Shown here piece after piece: positions 36,301 through 48,109 of a DNA stretch of 64,000 nt (positions within the stretch are counted from its first letter, which is position 1; each line of letters begins with the position of its first letter). The DNA comes from Dipetalonema caudispina (taxonomy: Eukaryota > Nematoda > Chromadorea > Rhabditida > Onchocercidae): NCBI GenBank assembly GCA_013365325.1, contig JABVXV010000005.1:248001-312000 (forward strand). Direction: 5' to 3'. The position numbers were made by a program, and so were the translations under genes. Below the pieces are notes generated by a model that saw nothing but the letters and a program-made list of their open reading frames with translations, ran no database searches and was not told where the DNA came from.

Positions 36301-39300
36301 TGAGTAATAAATACTGTTTTCTGTTGGTAGGCACTGTTATTTCCTGGATCTAACTTATTGATATGATGAATGAAAAGCAGAAAAGATGAGAAATCGAAGT
36401 TTTTGCCGAGGATTTTTCCTGAGGATATTGGGGAAAATCGGACAAATTCTGATTATTCGGATGGAAAAGAATGAGACGGAATAGTGATCATTAACGAACA
36501 ACTTGCTGCTTAATAGTCCTGTCAGCTTGTTTCTCCCCCATTATCCTTTAGCATACTTTGCTGAATGAAAAACAAGGATACTAAATTTCAGTTAATTAAA
36601 CTGATAAGTTCTACAATTTTCGAAATCAATTTGCTATTCAGAACAAGAAAATGGATCTTTTCCTTCACGTCATTCTTATCTTCCCTCCTCCTCTCATTTT
36701 GTCTCAACTTTCTTGCTTAATGCCCTGTGAGATTCTCTACTCTCACATGACACTTTGCAAAGGAAATTGAGCCATTTATGCTTGCCGTCCAACCACTGTC
36801 ACTATGAAGCCGCCGCTGATTCAACCGTAACTAAACTTGCGAGTAACAATTCTTTAACTTGCCGAATTTAAGGCATTTCATACGCCTTAGAACTTGGGTT
36901 TCCTCAGGAAGTTTCACTGAACTAATTTCGTTATGAAGGAAAATCGTTTCTTCAGTGGGATGTCAGTTAACTTACTCTGCTCAAATCGCATCGATCTTAG
37001 ATACTCCGGTTGAAGTTATCACATACAGTACTCCCAGTTCTATCTGTCTTTTTAATTAAGCATGTAATCTCACTTTTTAAACTTTTTTTTTTTTTTTTTT
37101 GAGCACAGGATGTTCTCAGTAATTTGACTTCCACTTATTACAGGTTATAAGTATGTGTAAAGTAGAAACCATGAAGAGAAACAAGCAAGCCGTGGGAAAA
37201 CATGAACTACAGCACAGGTGATTACTGGATCTGTTGGAAGTCTATTGCTCGCGTAAGAAAAGCTTGGAAACTAAACATTTAAGAAGAATATCGTTCAAAA
37301 CTTACGCAATAGATTGGTTCCTTCAGCAGCTGACTACCACAAACCTGAAATACACTTTTATTCAATTTTATATAAATGAAAATTATTTACATTCTTCTGA
37401 TGAAGATTTCGCTACACAGTCCATAAAAAAATACTAAAATTCCTGAAAACTTCGAAAATTAGAGGGACATGATATCCAGCTTATCAGATTTAGAGACAAG
37501 AAGGTGAAGACACATGCACAGAAGCGTGGGTAATACTTTGGAAAATTAAATAACTCAACAACATACCAATGAAGAAAGAATCCTGAAGACTAGTAAATCA
37601 TATGCTTCAAACTATTTTTGAATGTCGAGAAGGAGCTATCATCGAGGGAACTGTTCTTATGTTCTATTTAATTTTGTTTAGCTGCTAGCTGCTATGTTAC
37701 TGGATATGGTACATATCCATTGATATGCAGCATCGTGCACAATTTTCTTATATCTAGCGGATACAAAAAACAACAGGCAATCTATTTAAGAAATTTTTCT
37801 CACACCAATAGCAGAAGCACTGTTGAATACATATTATTCAGTTGAAGTGTATTATATTGTGATCAAGCAAGTGGATACAATATATAGCACATGACAAAAG
37901 TGTGCGTTTAAAGCACTACTGTGCACACAATGTAAATATTCCATTACGTATCCCATCCATCAGTGTTGGAATGATAGTGTAAGTTATTTAAAAAAAGAAC
38001 GTAAAACATAGCAAAATAAAAAAAAAAACGTCGATCATAATTCCATGCGATTAGCACAATGCCACTTTATTTTAATGTTCTATTCTAGAATATTTCATAT
38101 TTTTTAGTTAGGTTACTGAGATGGAGGACAACAATTTCTCTCTTTAAATTGTTTTATGATGAAACAAATCACGACCGATATTATTGGCAAACAGCAAAAA
38201 TGTTGCGTTCTATGTTATTTACATCAGTTATGAAATAACTTAACGACAAAGAGATACATAAAAATTGAACTAAAAACTTGGATAAAGTTAACTGGCTACT
38301 TCATCATACATATAATGTTAAAAAGTGACTGGGAACGAATGCATAGGACACCATCAATGTTATTTCATCGGTAAATCACTTTCACGAAGTTCAACAAATC
38401 ATTGCACTGTCACTGAATCAATGATAGAGAGAAGAGAGAGCAACATTAAATATATTGTAATTACAATATGAGAGTGACTACTTCCTATGAGTGCATAGGA
38501 TGAACCAACACTTGTGCTCTTAATTCCACAGAATAGTGGTAGGAGAGTAAGGCTTTCAAACTTTCAAAACCGATGTCGAAGCAAAGAAAAGTGTCATGTG
38601 AATGATAATAAATCCGAATTTAAAAAACAGTGGAAATCCTTTTAAGAAGATGAGAACTTAAGCTCTTTAAATTATAGTACATGGTGAGAATGAATAAAGA
38701 GACAAGCCAGAAAGAAGGAAAACTGGACGAAGAATATAATAAAAATGAATGAAGAATTAAGTCAAATAATGTTCTCATATAGTTATAAACTCGTGAATTT
38801 CGGTGTGTTTTTGAAAGGTTTAGCTGTTGAAAAATGTGAGAAAAAATTCCTGCGCATATATTGGAGGGATAACAATATTAAACCAATATGCTAGTAAAAA
38901 AATTCCAGTTAATCAGATGATTTGTTGAAATAATAAAAGTGATACTTCATACGAACACTAATTGGTATTAAGTGGAAAACTATTCGTTTAACCGGAAAAA
39001 CTGAGCTTTTGAATTCTTTTAAAATTTTTCTGAAAATTGTATAGTGATATGAAAAGATCGGTCTACTCAAACAAACTTTGGACTCAGAGAATATTAAGCA
39101 GAAATAATAATCAGAAGATTTTCGGTTATCTTGAAAAGGAAGACAAAAATTTACCTGGCAAAAGCAGGAATTACATTCTTTTGAAATGAGTAAGAACGCC
39201 GCTGTTCGTGCACCTGTGTGGGCCTCAATCTGCAATTTTTCTGGATTTGAATTTTAGGCCTTCGACCTGAACAATTCAAATGGTTTCTGATAAAACATTA

Positions 39301-42300
39301 TCTAAATCAAAACGGTCCCAAAACAGAATGAATAACATCTACTGTAAAAAATTTTCCCGAAATTTCTTCAGCAAAATGAGATATGATTCAAAGTGCTCTT
39401 AAGAAGACATTTTGATAAATTATTTCTACAGTTCCATCGCCGAAGTGGAATTTTTTAAACATCTGCTGGCATAATTACTAAAAATCACATCAACAGGAAT
39501 TCCTGAGATCAAAAATGGACACTCATTTAATTCATACACTGCCCTTTTTGACACGCATGTACAATGTACATTGCATCATCGTTAAACTGTGAGCGAAAGG
39601 GATCGTCACTCTATAGTGACTCTGTCTGATTGGAATACAACATTGAACTGTTATAATTCATAAACTAAAGCTACCAATTTATAGAAATCGAGAATTAGCT
39701 CAAATTCACCTAATTCAATTTTATTTTACTTAAAGTTTAAAATTCACATTGAACGTATGATCGTCCTCCAAGTTCATCTCTTATGACTCATTGTTGAACG
39801 CAAACTTTTCACTTAAAGGATCAGTTAACGTAATCTTTGACAATATTACATTGATACTAATTATCGACTTTTTTTATTCGGCACTGAAATATTTGTTTCT
39901 GCCTGAATTATATTGCAATAACTGTAAAATTCTTGGACTGTACTTTGCAATTTCGTCTGACTGACATCTACATCTTTCTATTCTCTTGTAACCTTTTTGT
40001 TTCGATTCACTTCAAACGAAATTTGAAAGTGCACCTCGAATGCCTGTCCCCAAAACACCGGCACGACTACTATTATCACACGACTAAACATTCCTCAAAA
40101 AAATGCATAATTAAGAATGTAGATTTTATTTTTGGCGATTAACAGTAGAAAGACAACTTTTCCTACTTATTTTTCGTTGATGAGAATTTCAGCCATCGTC
40201 CGAGAGACCACAATGAAGCAACAAACTTATTATTCTGCAACCATTCAGCAACTCTTACCATACCTAACTTTTGAAGATGATTTTAAAATATATTTCAGCA
40301 ATCCAGTTCCTTGTCCACACTGTATTTTGTACCATTCTTCAAACGCCTTTTAGCGAAGGTCAAGTGAAGTTTAATATTGAAGACGAGCACTTTACTTCCC
40401 TATCAATTTAAATAATTTTTAATCTGATGCAATCTGTAGGGCTTTATTCTTGGAAATTTTCAGTTTTCAACTTTTTTTGAAATCAAATTTCTACAAGAAA
40501 GGACTTACCCATGAATTGAGTACTTGTTGGAAACGGATAATATCCGGATTCTCGGCAGCGATATCTGCAGTTACACGACTTAATTCATCAACAGCCTTAC
40601 AACGTGCGTCACATGGTTGTATGTCAGCAAATTCAAGTTCTGGCTGTGGCCCACTTCCAATGCACAATTTAGAATCACTAGTCGAACGTGATAATGTTAG
40701 ACGTCGAACCCGAACGACGTTGGCATCATAAGATGATGCCAATGTCATTTTCCTAGTCGGAATGTCGTTGACAACAGCCGTAAAAGCACTTTTTGATTCA
40801 TGCTGTTCAGTAATAGTGTCAGTGCTTACTACTGTAGTAGCAGTAACGGGTACTGGTATGGTGTCAGTGGTACCAGTAGAAGTCACAGGAGCACGATTAT
40901 GGCATACTGGGTACTCGAGCGTCTTCTGTCCGGTCGATTGCGCCAGGGAAGACAGCGAGGAGTCACAGAGAGTACCAGCAAACAATGGTGCATTTTCACT
41001 TTCTAAGTCGTTTAACAGTTTCATGCAACTCAACGTTGAATGAAATGTTACCAGCTGTCTTAAAGTAAAAACATTAAGGGGAAGAAAAAATGTCAATAGA
41101 AAAGAGTGTGTTAACTGTAAACAACTGCCATTACAAACAAATGGTTGAATAGTTCATGCACAATTTAAACGACAATTATTAAAATCAGTTTCTCCGTCTG
41201 GTGCAGCTTAAGAGTGAAATTTTTGAAGATCAAGCATAATGGATTCTACGCGCTTTTCATTCACAAAATGAACTTATATGCAATGGTTTTCCAGGCATGT
41301 TTAATGTTGAAGAACCTTTGTAGTACATTTTGAACTTCTTCGAAATTCTCGACACATCCTACGAACTTTCCAAATTCATCCCAACATTAATAAAAAAGGT
41401 ACCCCAATATTGTAACTGTATAGAGTAGTTTTAGGAATTATGGAAATGTCTTTTTCCCACATACCTTTTCCGCAAAGCGCTGATTTTAACAGGTAACGAC
41501 AACGATGAGTTTGCTGGAAAAAGACCATCATCTGAGCTGCAACCGCAGGTATCGTTATTGCCACCGTTATCATCGTTATCATTAACAATTCCACCATCAC
41601 ACTGACATGCTACATCTTTTACAGTTGTTGCTGGTTGCCGAGGTACAATAAGACGAAAAGCATGCAAGGCGGATGCGGAATTAGAGGAACAACTTTCGTA
41701 TTGCTGTTGTTGCTGATATTCGGTTGTGACAGGACACGTTCCCGTAACTAAATTTGGGTAACCGGTGTGATAGAAAGCATGACAAATAAACTAACTGATG
41801 GTTATATCTAATTGGCATCAACACCAATGATACAAAACATTGAAAATTCTTTCTGTAAATACGGATAAATCTATTGTCTTGTTATCTGCATACATCATCT
41901 GGGTAACGGAAGATTTTGGAATTTATCTTAATTCCTACCTTTAATTACCCTTCAGTCTATGCCTGACAAAATATTGGCCCAAGAAGAAGCATCTGTATTA
42001 TAGTAAAACAAAGTCGTGACATAATAAAGTTGAATTTATTACAGTCTGACCCCATAAATTTGATGCAAAAAGGTAGGCAGAATCCTTTCCGAAAAAAGGA
42101 AAATGAATGCAAAGTGATTTGGGTAACCGGCATAATACAAAGCATGGCTCTGCGAAAAAGTAACAGGGATTTATCGGCTCAATTTCAGCTTTTGTCCACC
42201 AATTATCCATAAATGTACTACGAAATACTAATGATGTCAGCACATACTACAACGGAATTATTGCAATACTATATTGAATTAATCTCCGAAAATAGCAAAA

Positions 42301-45300
42301 ACTCTAAAGCATTTCTTTTCCTTGCTCACTTTTTGATCCTGAATAAGATTAAGAAATTTGAATTTTTGATACTAGCAAAAAAAAAAATTTCATCATGACG
42401 AGGTCCAAAAGACACTAAGCTCATGACTTCTCTTAACTAGGGCTACCCTAAAACGCCACATTAACCTAACCAAACAGGCCTCAATGGATCTGGAAATGAC
42501 TTCTATCTATGAATCCTTTCGTTTTTAATATCAGTCAAGGTTTTCTGAATAATATCAAAAAGTATTCAAAAGAATTATTTTAAATGGTGCCATGTTACGG
42601 CGAAATATTTTGCAAATAAGTCTGTACTTTTTAAACAGTATTTACAAAAACTCCCACGGTTTTCCGAAAGCTCCTCTGATAAAGAAAGATAATGGTCTGT
42701 ATTTGCTTAAAAGCCTGAAATAAACTTTCTGTATCAAAGAAGTGCAACACACTTTGATTATACCTAAGTCACCAATTGAAGCTTTCTTAACAGTCCTTCA
42801 TACAGGACAAGAAAAGCGCTTTGAAGTTAGCACTATGGAGGGAAACCTAACTAAAAACAGTTATGAAAATATGCATAAGTTGTAATATGATTTACATCAG
42901 CGGTAAATAGGCAAATAGGAAATTGTCATTTTGAAGCAATAAAAGACGGTTTCACTAATCAACTAAATTATTTCTTAAAACTTTTCAATTTAAGATGTTT
43001 TTTTGTCTACAATATTTTTTCGCTGCATAAAAGAATACTGCAAACTGATCCCTTCTTCACTCCTCTCCAACAAATTTCTCGAAAAATATCCACGAACTGA
43101 CAACTGTTTAACGAATATGATTGTTTGAGGCGTGATGCTTCTGTTGGATACATTCGTAACATCAGTTTTTTTTTTCCTTCAATGACGACAAATAATTCAG
43201 AAAAGAAGCCCGAATAACAAGTTTTCTGATGTCTTATCTAACTACAATTAGAATGAGACTTCGAATCCAATACTGATATCTCGACCACCCTTACCATCGT
43301 TCTTATAATTCCTCTAGTTCCCACAATCACAGATTCACATCCTGGCGGAAATCTTGACAACTGCTTTCAGAAGATCCTTGATCTGTAGTATCGGATTCAA
43401 GTAATGCTTCAGATACGAGAAAGGTTCAAGCGAAAAATTTCCCACTGTACTAAAGCACTTTTCTGATTGATTTCAGAGCGATGACAAGCAGGGTGGCTAA
43501 AGCCCGCATTATTTATGAGGACATAACTATTGAAGCGCCTTATACACAATCAACAATATTTTACTTTGAGGCAATGGCTTCAGCATAAAATATTCTATGG
43601 TACTAGAGAAAAAACAGTAATCAAGCAGCAACAAGAAAGTGAATTACTCATTTAGGAAGAAACTAATGAGTTGAAATATTTGTCACAGCTATCCAACCTT
43701 TAATATGTTGGCATTGCTGAACATAAGAGAGGAAGCAGAACAGATTTCACTACCAGTAAATACATATGGGATCTATATCTTAAGAAAACTATCCGAACAC
43801 TTCATTATAGTAATTGAAACTGCCTCACTTCGATCAGCAATCGGATCCGAACGAAAAATGGATGTGGGAAGAGAGACTACTCTAATTTTCTTTTTATTTA
43901 GAAGTAGAAATGGGAGCAGAATCTTCTCACGAGCAACGAAGTACCACATCTGCTCCTCCCCTTCATCTTCTCCAACCTATCTTAATAACAATGTTCATCG
44001 TTGAAAATCCGCAAATCAGAAGAGGATTACACTTAGCTGAAGTGCTAATTTAAAACAACTGAAATCGTTGAAAAACGTCTGAACATGATAAGCTAAGAAA
44101 TATAACGTTCAGCAGACTCTTGAGGAAAAAGGTAGTGGTTAGATTTTTGAACAGTGAACGGCATAAAACGGAAGCCTAGACTATGTACTTCTTTCGATCA
44201 TATCTACATCGCAATGGAAGACCAAGCGATCTTCCGAAATCCAAAAAAAAACTTAACCTTTTTCGATCTTCACTAGTCCTTTTAAATATTTAATACTTTC
44301 GAAATAAGAAAAGCAAAAAAGCAAGAGTAAGTTCCTGTAGTAATAAATAAAGCGATAGCCACGGAGAGTGCTTATCTTATTGTTGCACACATTTTATAAA
44401 AGAAGTAAGGAATCAATTTTTTGTCAACTCGGACTTTTCCACAATCTACAATGCGAAAAGAACAATGCCGAGATAAACCCACGAATCAAAATATAAAACA
44501 GTGTGGGAAATTAATATATGGTTTCCACTATATATTGAATCAGTAAATGACACAAACAAAAGCCTTATAAATGACGTTAATATTGCGAAATTTCATCCAG
44601 CTGACCACAGCTACGAACCAACGTAAAACATGCTGAAGAAAAAGACATGCAAATGTGCTTTTACTAATTCTTGAAAGGATTTCACGGCAGCTCGTTCGCA
44701 TCCGTGAACTGAAGGGAAACAGTAAAAAGGCAGACAAGTAAATCCGTGAAGCAAATGGCGGATAATAGTGCTCGACAGTGATTCAACTTATTTCAACAAA
44801 TATGTAATATTTCCAGCTTTCTTAATATCGTCATAGAATTCAACTTTTTTCTTATTGGGAAAAACAAGAAATCTCAAAAAATTCAAACCAAATAACGCCA
44901 ATTTGAAATTCATATTTAAAACATACCAAAAACACAATGTTTAGCTATTAAATATATTATTTACTAACAACTCGCTCAAATGCCAGGAAAATGAAAAAAA
45001 AAACAAAAACAAAAAAAAAAAAAACACTACGACTTGATTAGCTCAGCTTTCCAAGAATTCTTTTGACTCACAAAAAACCTTTTACCATTGAAAGACTAAT
45101 AAGGATTGAATGGGTGAATAATGAATTTCAAGTTAGATTTCAAAGGACAGCCATTAAAAAAACCTTTTCAATAAGTTCTAGAATAATTCCTTCCCCTTCT
45201 CTTAATCTGACGACAATAAGATTGAAACACAATAAAGAAAAATTAATAAATTTCAGAAGCCAGCCTAATGTCGTTTAATAAAGCAAATTTATTCATATGT

Positions 45301-47010
45301 GTTAGACGAACCTAATAATTCTGGTAGCAACACTTGATTTTGATGGTCTTCAGTAGATGACTGCTTCCGCGATTCTGGATCTGTAAGCGTTGTGAAAAAT
45401 GAAACCAATATATTCTACAGGGCTTTTAAGAGACAGCCCTTAAATTCGCACCTTTTAAATGAAAAAAAAAAAACTCGATTCACTTCCAAATCAATCTCCA
45501 GACCAATTATTCGGATGGATTCCAAGAAAGTTTTAAAATGACGAAATTACGTTAAATTCTCATCATTAAGAATGAAAGACTGCAGAACCGGCATTTCAGC
45601 AATCGATGCGTCTTTTAAAGAGATTTCAATTTGTTCGTTGTCAATATAGCACAATAGGCTTTTCTGAATCTGCACGATATATACCCCGTAATTCGACATA
45701 ACCTAGTTCTAGATAACATCGAAGTTTACAGTAGGAAACCAAAGGAAGCAAAACGTTGTACTGTAAATTTGAAACTATTTCATAATATATACGAAATTCT
45801 CCTTTTCCTCCCTTTTTCAAGTTCAAATTTATAACGCAATCTGACTAATGTTTCAAAAGTTCGAATTTCTTCAGCAGTTTTTGAATTTTTTTAATCACAC
45901 ACAATAAGTCCCTTTCAGAGAAAAAAAATGCATAATAAGAAATTTCTAATAAGTGCCAATTAATGTTACCAAAGTTTCATTTCAACTCAAAGACAAAATC
46001 CACGAGACGAGTTTGCTCACTGTAACATTTCATAAGTAAATGAAAACGATTGCTGACAAAAGGCATTCATTGCCAGGAGTTTGTTGTCAAAATGGAAAGA
46101 TGTTCACCAATTCTTAAATTTCGAATTGAAAAAACGGAGAATTTAAAGGGATGCCACTGCATCCTGCTATTACCAAATTATATGATCTACTCAAGTTAGA
46201 TCATCTATTCAGTACAGCACAGAAATGCAACAAACTGAAGCAAATTTGATGTAAAATTATGCTATCTTTAAACCATGCATAGGTATATATCTCACGATTC
46301 CAGAATGTTAAGAGGGATTGGCACGATTAGAACGCTAACGGGAAATCTTTCGATTCTATACGATTGCAGGGAACCGAATTAAGAGTTATAACAGAACTAG
46401 TGGTATTATATGGATATGCGAAGAGATAAGTAAACAGCTATTCAAGAAAATGAATATGTAGCTGGAACGTCTTCCTTTCATTATTTACCAGGTCGGCTGA
46501 TTAGTGAACATCCGACTTACCTAAATCGGAATAGCTATCGAAAGATGCAAGATGATCAATCAGAGGGTCGGAGGGTAGTGATTCATATTTTGATGAGACG
46601 ATATGTTCAATAGCTTGCAACCTGCTAACCGGAGATATCTTTCTTCCATGCTGTTGACCTCCTTGTGTTACTACAAAACCGGCAAATTACAGATAACATT
46701 CGTCAAATTTCTCAACGGCAAAAAAAGGAATTTATGACTGACTATGCAACATTTCAAAACCTGGCAGAAAGTTTGAATTTCAACTTCTTTCTCACTATCA
46801 CATCAAACTGCATGAAAGACTAGGCATCAATCATAATTTTGTTACATCAAAACAAAAAGTTTTTAACTAGAAAAATCAAAAAAAAATTCACCAGAGGATG
46901 ACAAATGCGCTGAGGTAGAGCCAATGTACGCACTGCTTTCACCGTCACCCTGGCTTCGTATACCACAGCAAAGCCAATCGACAGCTCGTGAAAACGCCGT
47001 CGTGTAATTT
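27353..47010 (-). CDS. pde-2: PDE2-type cyclic nucleotide phosphodiesterase with two GAF domains
   Basis: Exons, 5' to 3': 46892-about 47010, 46521-46670, 45312-45380, 41465-41747, 40509-41058, 39155-39229, 35702-35825, 33843-33988, 33219-33370, 32815-32878, 32554-32724, 32165-32250, 31854-31969, 31145-31228, 30361-30507, 29903-30163, 29371-29493, 28826-28925, 28130-28242, 27663-27812, 27353-27532. The N-terminal part is a poorly conserved Ser/Thr-rich region with a short Gln run. GAF-A starts near [22 protein letters not shown] starts at AEICSLFLLD and keeps an NKFDE-type motif ([13 protein letters not shown]), suggesting cGMP binding. The catalytic domain has [17 protein letters not shown] and ADLSDQTK, the metal-binding His and Asp residues, plus [15 protein letters not shown], closest to PDE2. 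It hydrolyses cAMP/cGMP. The start codon was not found; 48022-48109 may be a further 5' exon. The last junction and the 35702 donor are uncertain. Confidence 0.92.
28263..28721 (-). pseudogene. Decayed coding sequence of unknown family inside a pde-2 intron
   Basis: The intron 28243-28825 is richer in G+C than other introns and holds broken open frames on the same strand. One covers 28563-28721 (53 codons, with [20 protein letters not shown]). A second, in another frame, ends at a stop at 28408 ([18 protein letters not shown]). A short third block ends near 28263 ([15 protein letters not shown]). Stops and a frameshift separate them. The peptide character looks protein-like rather than random, but I do not recognise the family. 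It could be a gene or transposon remnant, or alternative pde-2 exons. Confidence 0.4.
33448..33465 (+). repeat. Homopolymer of 18 C (G18 on the pde-2 transcript strand)
   Basis: An uninterrupted C18 run in very AT-rich surroundings lies about 80 nt upstream of the acceptor for pde-2 exon 33219-33370. On the pre-mRNA it is G18, able in principle to form a quadruplex. Confidence 0.95.
35826..39154 (-). other. Large pde-2 intron
   Basis: 3.3 kb intron between the first two GAF-A exons. No additional exon is supported; it contains a run of about 17 T near 37084. A GGGAATCGAACC word at 35089-35100 resembles a reversed tRNA B box but lacks a partner A box and a T-stem. Confidence 0.5.
43339..43406 (-). 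CDS. Possible extra exon within the pde-2 5' region
   Basis: An open block of 22 codons rich in Ser, Asp and Gln (contains [15 protein letters not shown]) ends at GAT|GTGAAT. The upstream TCTGAAG would serve as a weak acceptor in phase 1. It would fit after exon 45312-45380 but leaves in phase 0, whereas the next known exon needs phase 1, so it cannot be a simple cassette. It may be an alternative terminal or first exon, or a chance open frame. Confidence 0.25.
43902..44053 (+). CDS. Possible plus-strand terminal exon inside a pde-2 intron
   Basis: A very good acceptor (TTTTTATTTAG) opens 49 codons ending in TAA (contains [18 protein letters not shown]). An overlapping plus-strand frame begins at ATG 43705 and includes coding-like sequence, but its frame does not join this block through an obvious donor. 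It may be a nested antisense gene or chance; no family is recognised. Confidence 0.25.
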
Positions 47011-48021
47011 CTATCAATTTCAAACAGATTTCAATAAATTCAAACTCCGCTAAGACGTTACACCATATACACTATCGTGGGACGCATAAGCAAATAAAAG
47101 TAAATAAGTAAACAAATCATTTGATGCACTATGGTTATTTTCTGTCAGTGCTTACGTCTGAAAAAACAAGATTGAGAAAAACGTTTCGTACCAAGTTTGA
47201 TAATCCTTTAAAGCAATGAATGTTAAAACACAGGCATAACACTGATATCTCGATGAGGTAATAAAATGACGAAAAATAAACTCAGATGTACAACAACTTA
47301 TTCCCTACCCTTCTTCCGTCTGCTTCTTTAATTGAAAAGAATTTCAAAAAAAGAAAATGCACTACATGGCCTGTCATGTTTGCATATTCATTCATCTGTT
47401 ATGTATGTTGACAAGTCAAGCAAGCAGTTCTAAAACATATTGAAATTAAACATTAGCCTTTAAGTCATTCTGATGTATTGAACATACATTAAAATAATTA
47501 AGATTTGTGAAAAGTATAATGAAAGTAATGTACGACTTGTTCAAAGTGAGATTTCAATACTTGTGATGAATACAATGGTGCATCCAACAAAAACAAGATT
47601 TCTGACAGAAATAAAGGGAATGTTATGAGACCGAAATATCCAGAGAGTCGAAGGAAAGAGAGCTTCGGTAGCTTCATACAGTCACATAATAAGGAAGGAA
47701 AAGCTAATCGGCACCGAGCGCAACTGTTAGGCCTAAAATTTAAGTGAGAAAAAATATCTAACCATAAGGGTAACTTTTCTCTTTGGTTCCAAAGATTTCT
47801 ACTCATTGATTCAATGTCAGCAAATTAATAATATGGAAAAAGGAACAACCTGTCATATGAAAGGAGAAGGTGTTAAAAGAGAAGGCAAATAACTTAGCGA
47901 CAAATAGTTCACCCTAGACATAAGCTCAATAAATTGTATGGCAATAAAAACAATTTGCAAATAGTAATGCTGGGATAGATAATTTAGACAGACACATCAA
48001 GCAAGTTTCATCATTTCTTAC

Positions 48022-48109
48022 GGTCCCTCTTCCACTTCGGTTTTTCCCCAACCTTACTGGAAATCTGTTCATGCGTGAAATGGAATGGATTTAGACTCTC
48101 TGTCCATAT
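48022..48109 (-). CDS. pde-2: Possible 5' exon of pde-2
   Basis: Acceptor TTCTTTCCAG precedes 29 open codons (IWTESLNPFHFTHEQIS near the start, then Lys-rich) ending at GACC|GTAAGA in phase 1. The next downstream exon can be entered in phase 1 only at a weak acceptor (46984), so a small exon may be missing between them. It could instead belong to a separate gene. Confidence 0.4.

Noticed and set aside
40762..41043. Plus-strand frames opposite the largest pde-2 N-terminal exon
   Set aside because: Antisense shadows of a good minus-strand exon with in-phase junctions.
47498..47806. 102-codon minus-strand open frame near the pde-2 5' end
   Set aside because: Phe/Leu-rich composition and no fit with the phases of neighbouring exons; I could not support it as an exon.
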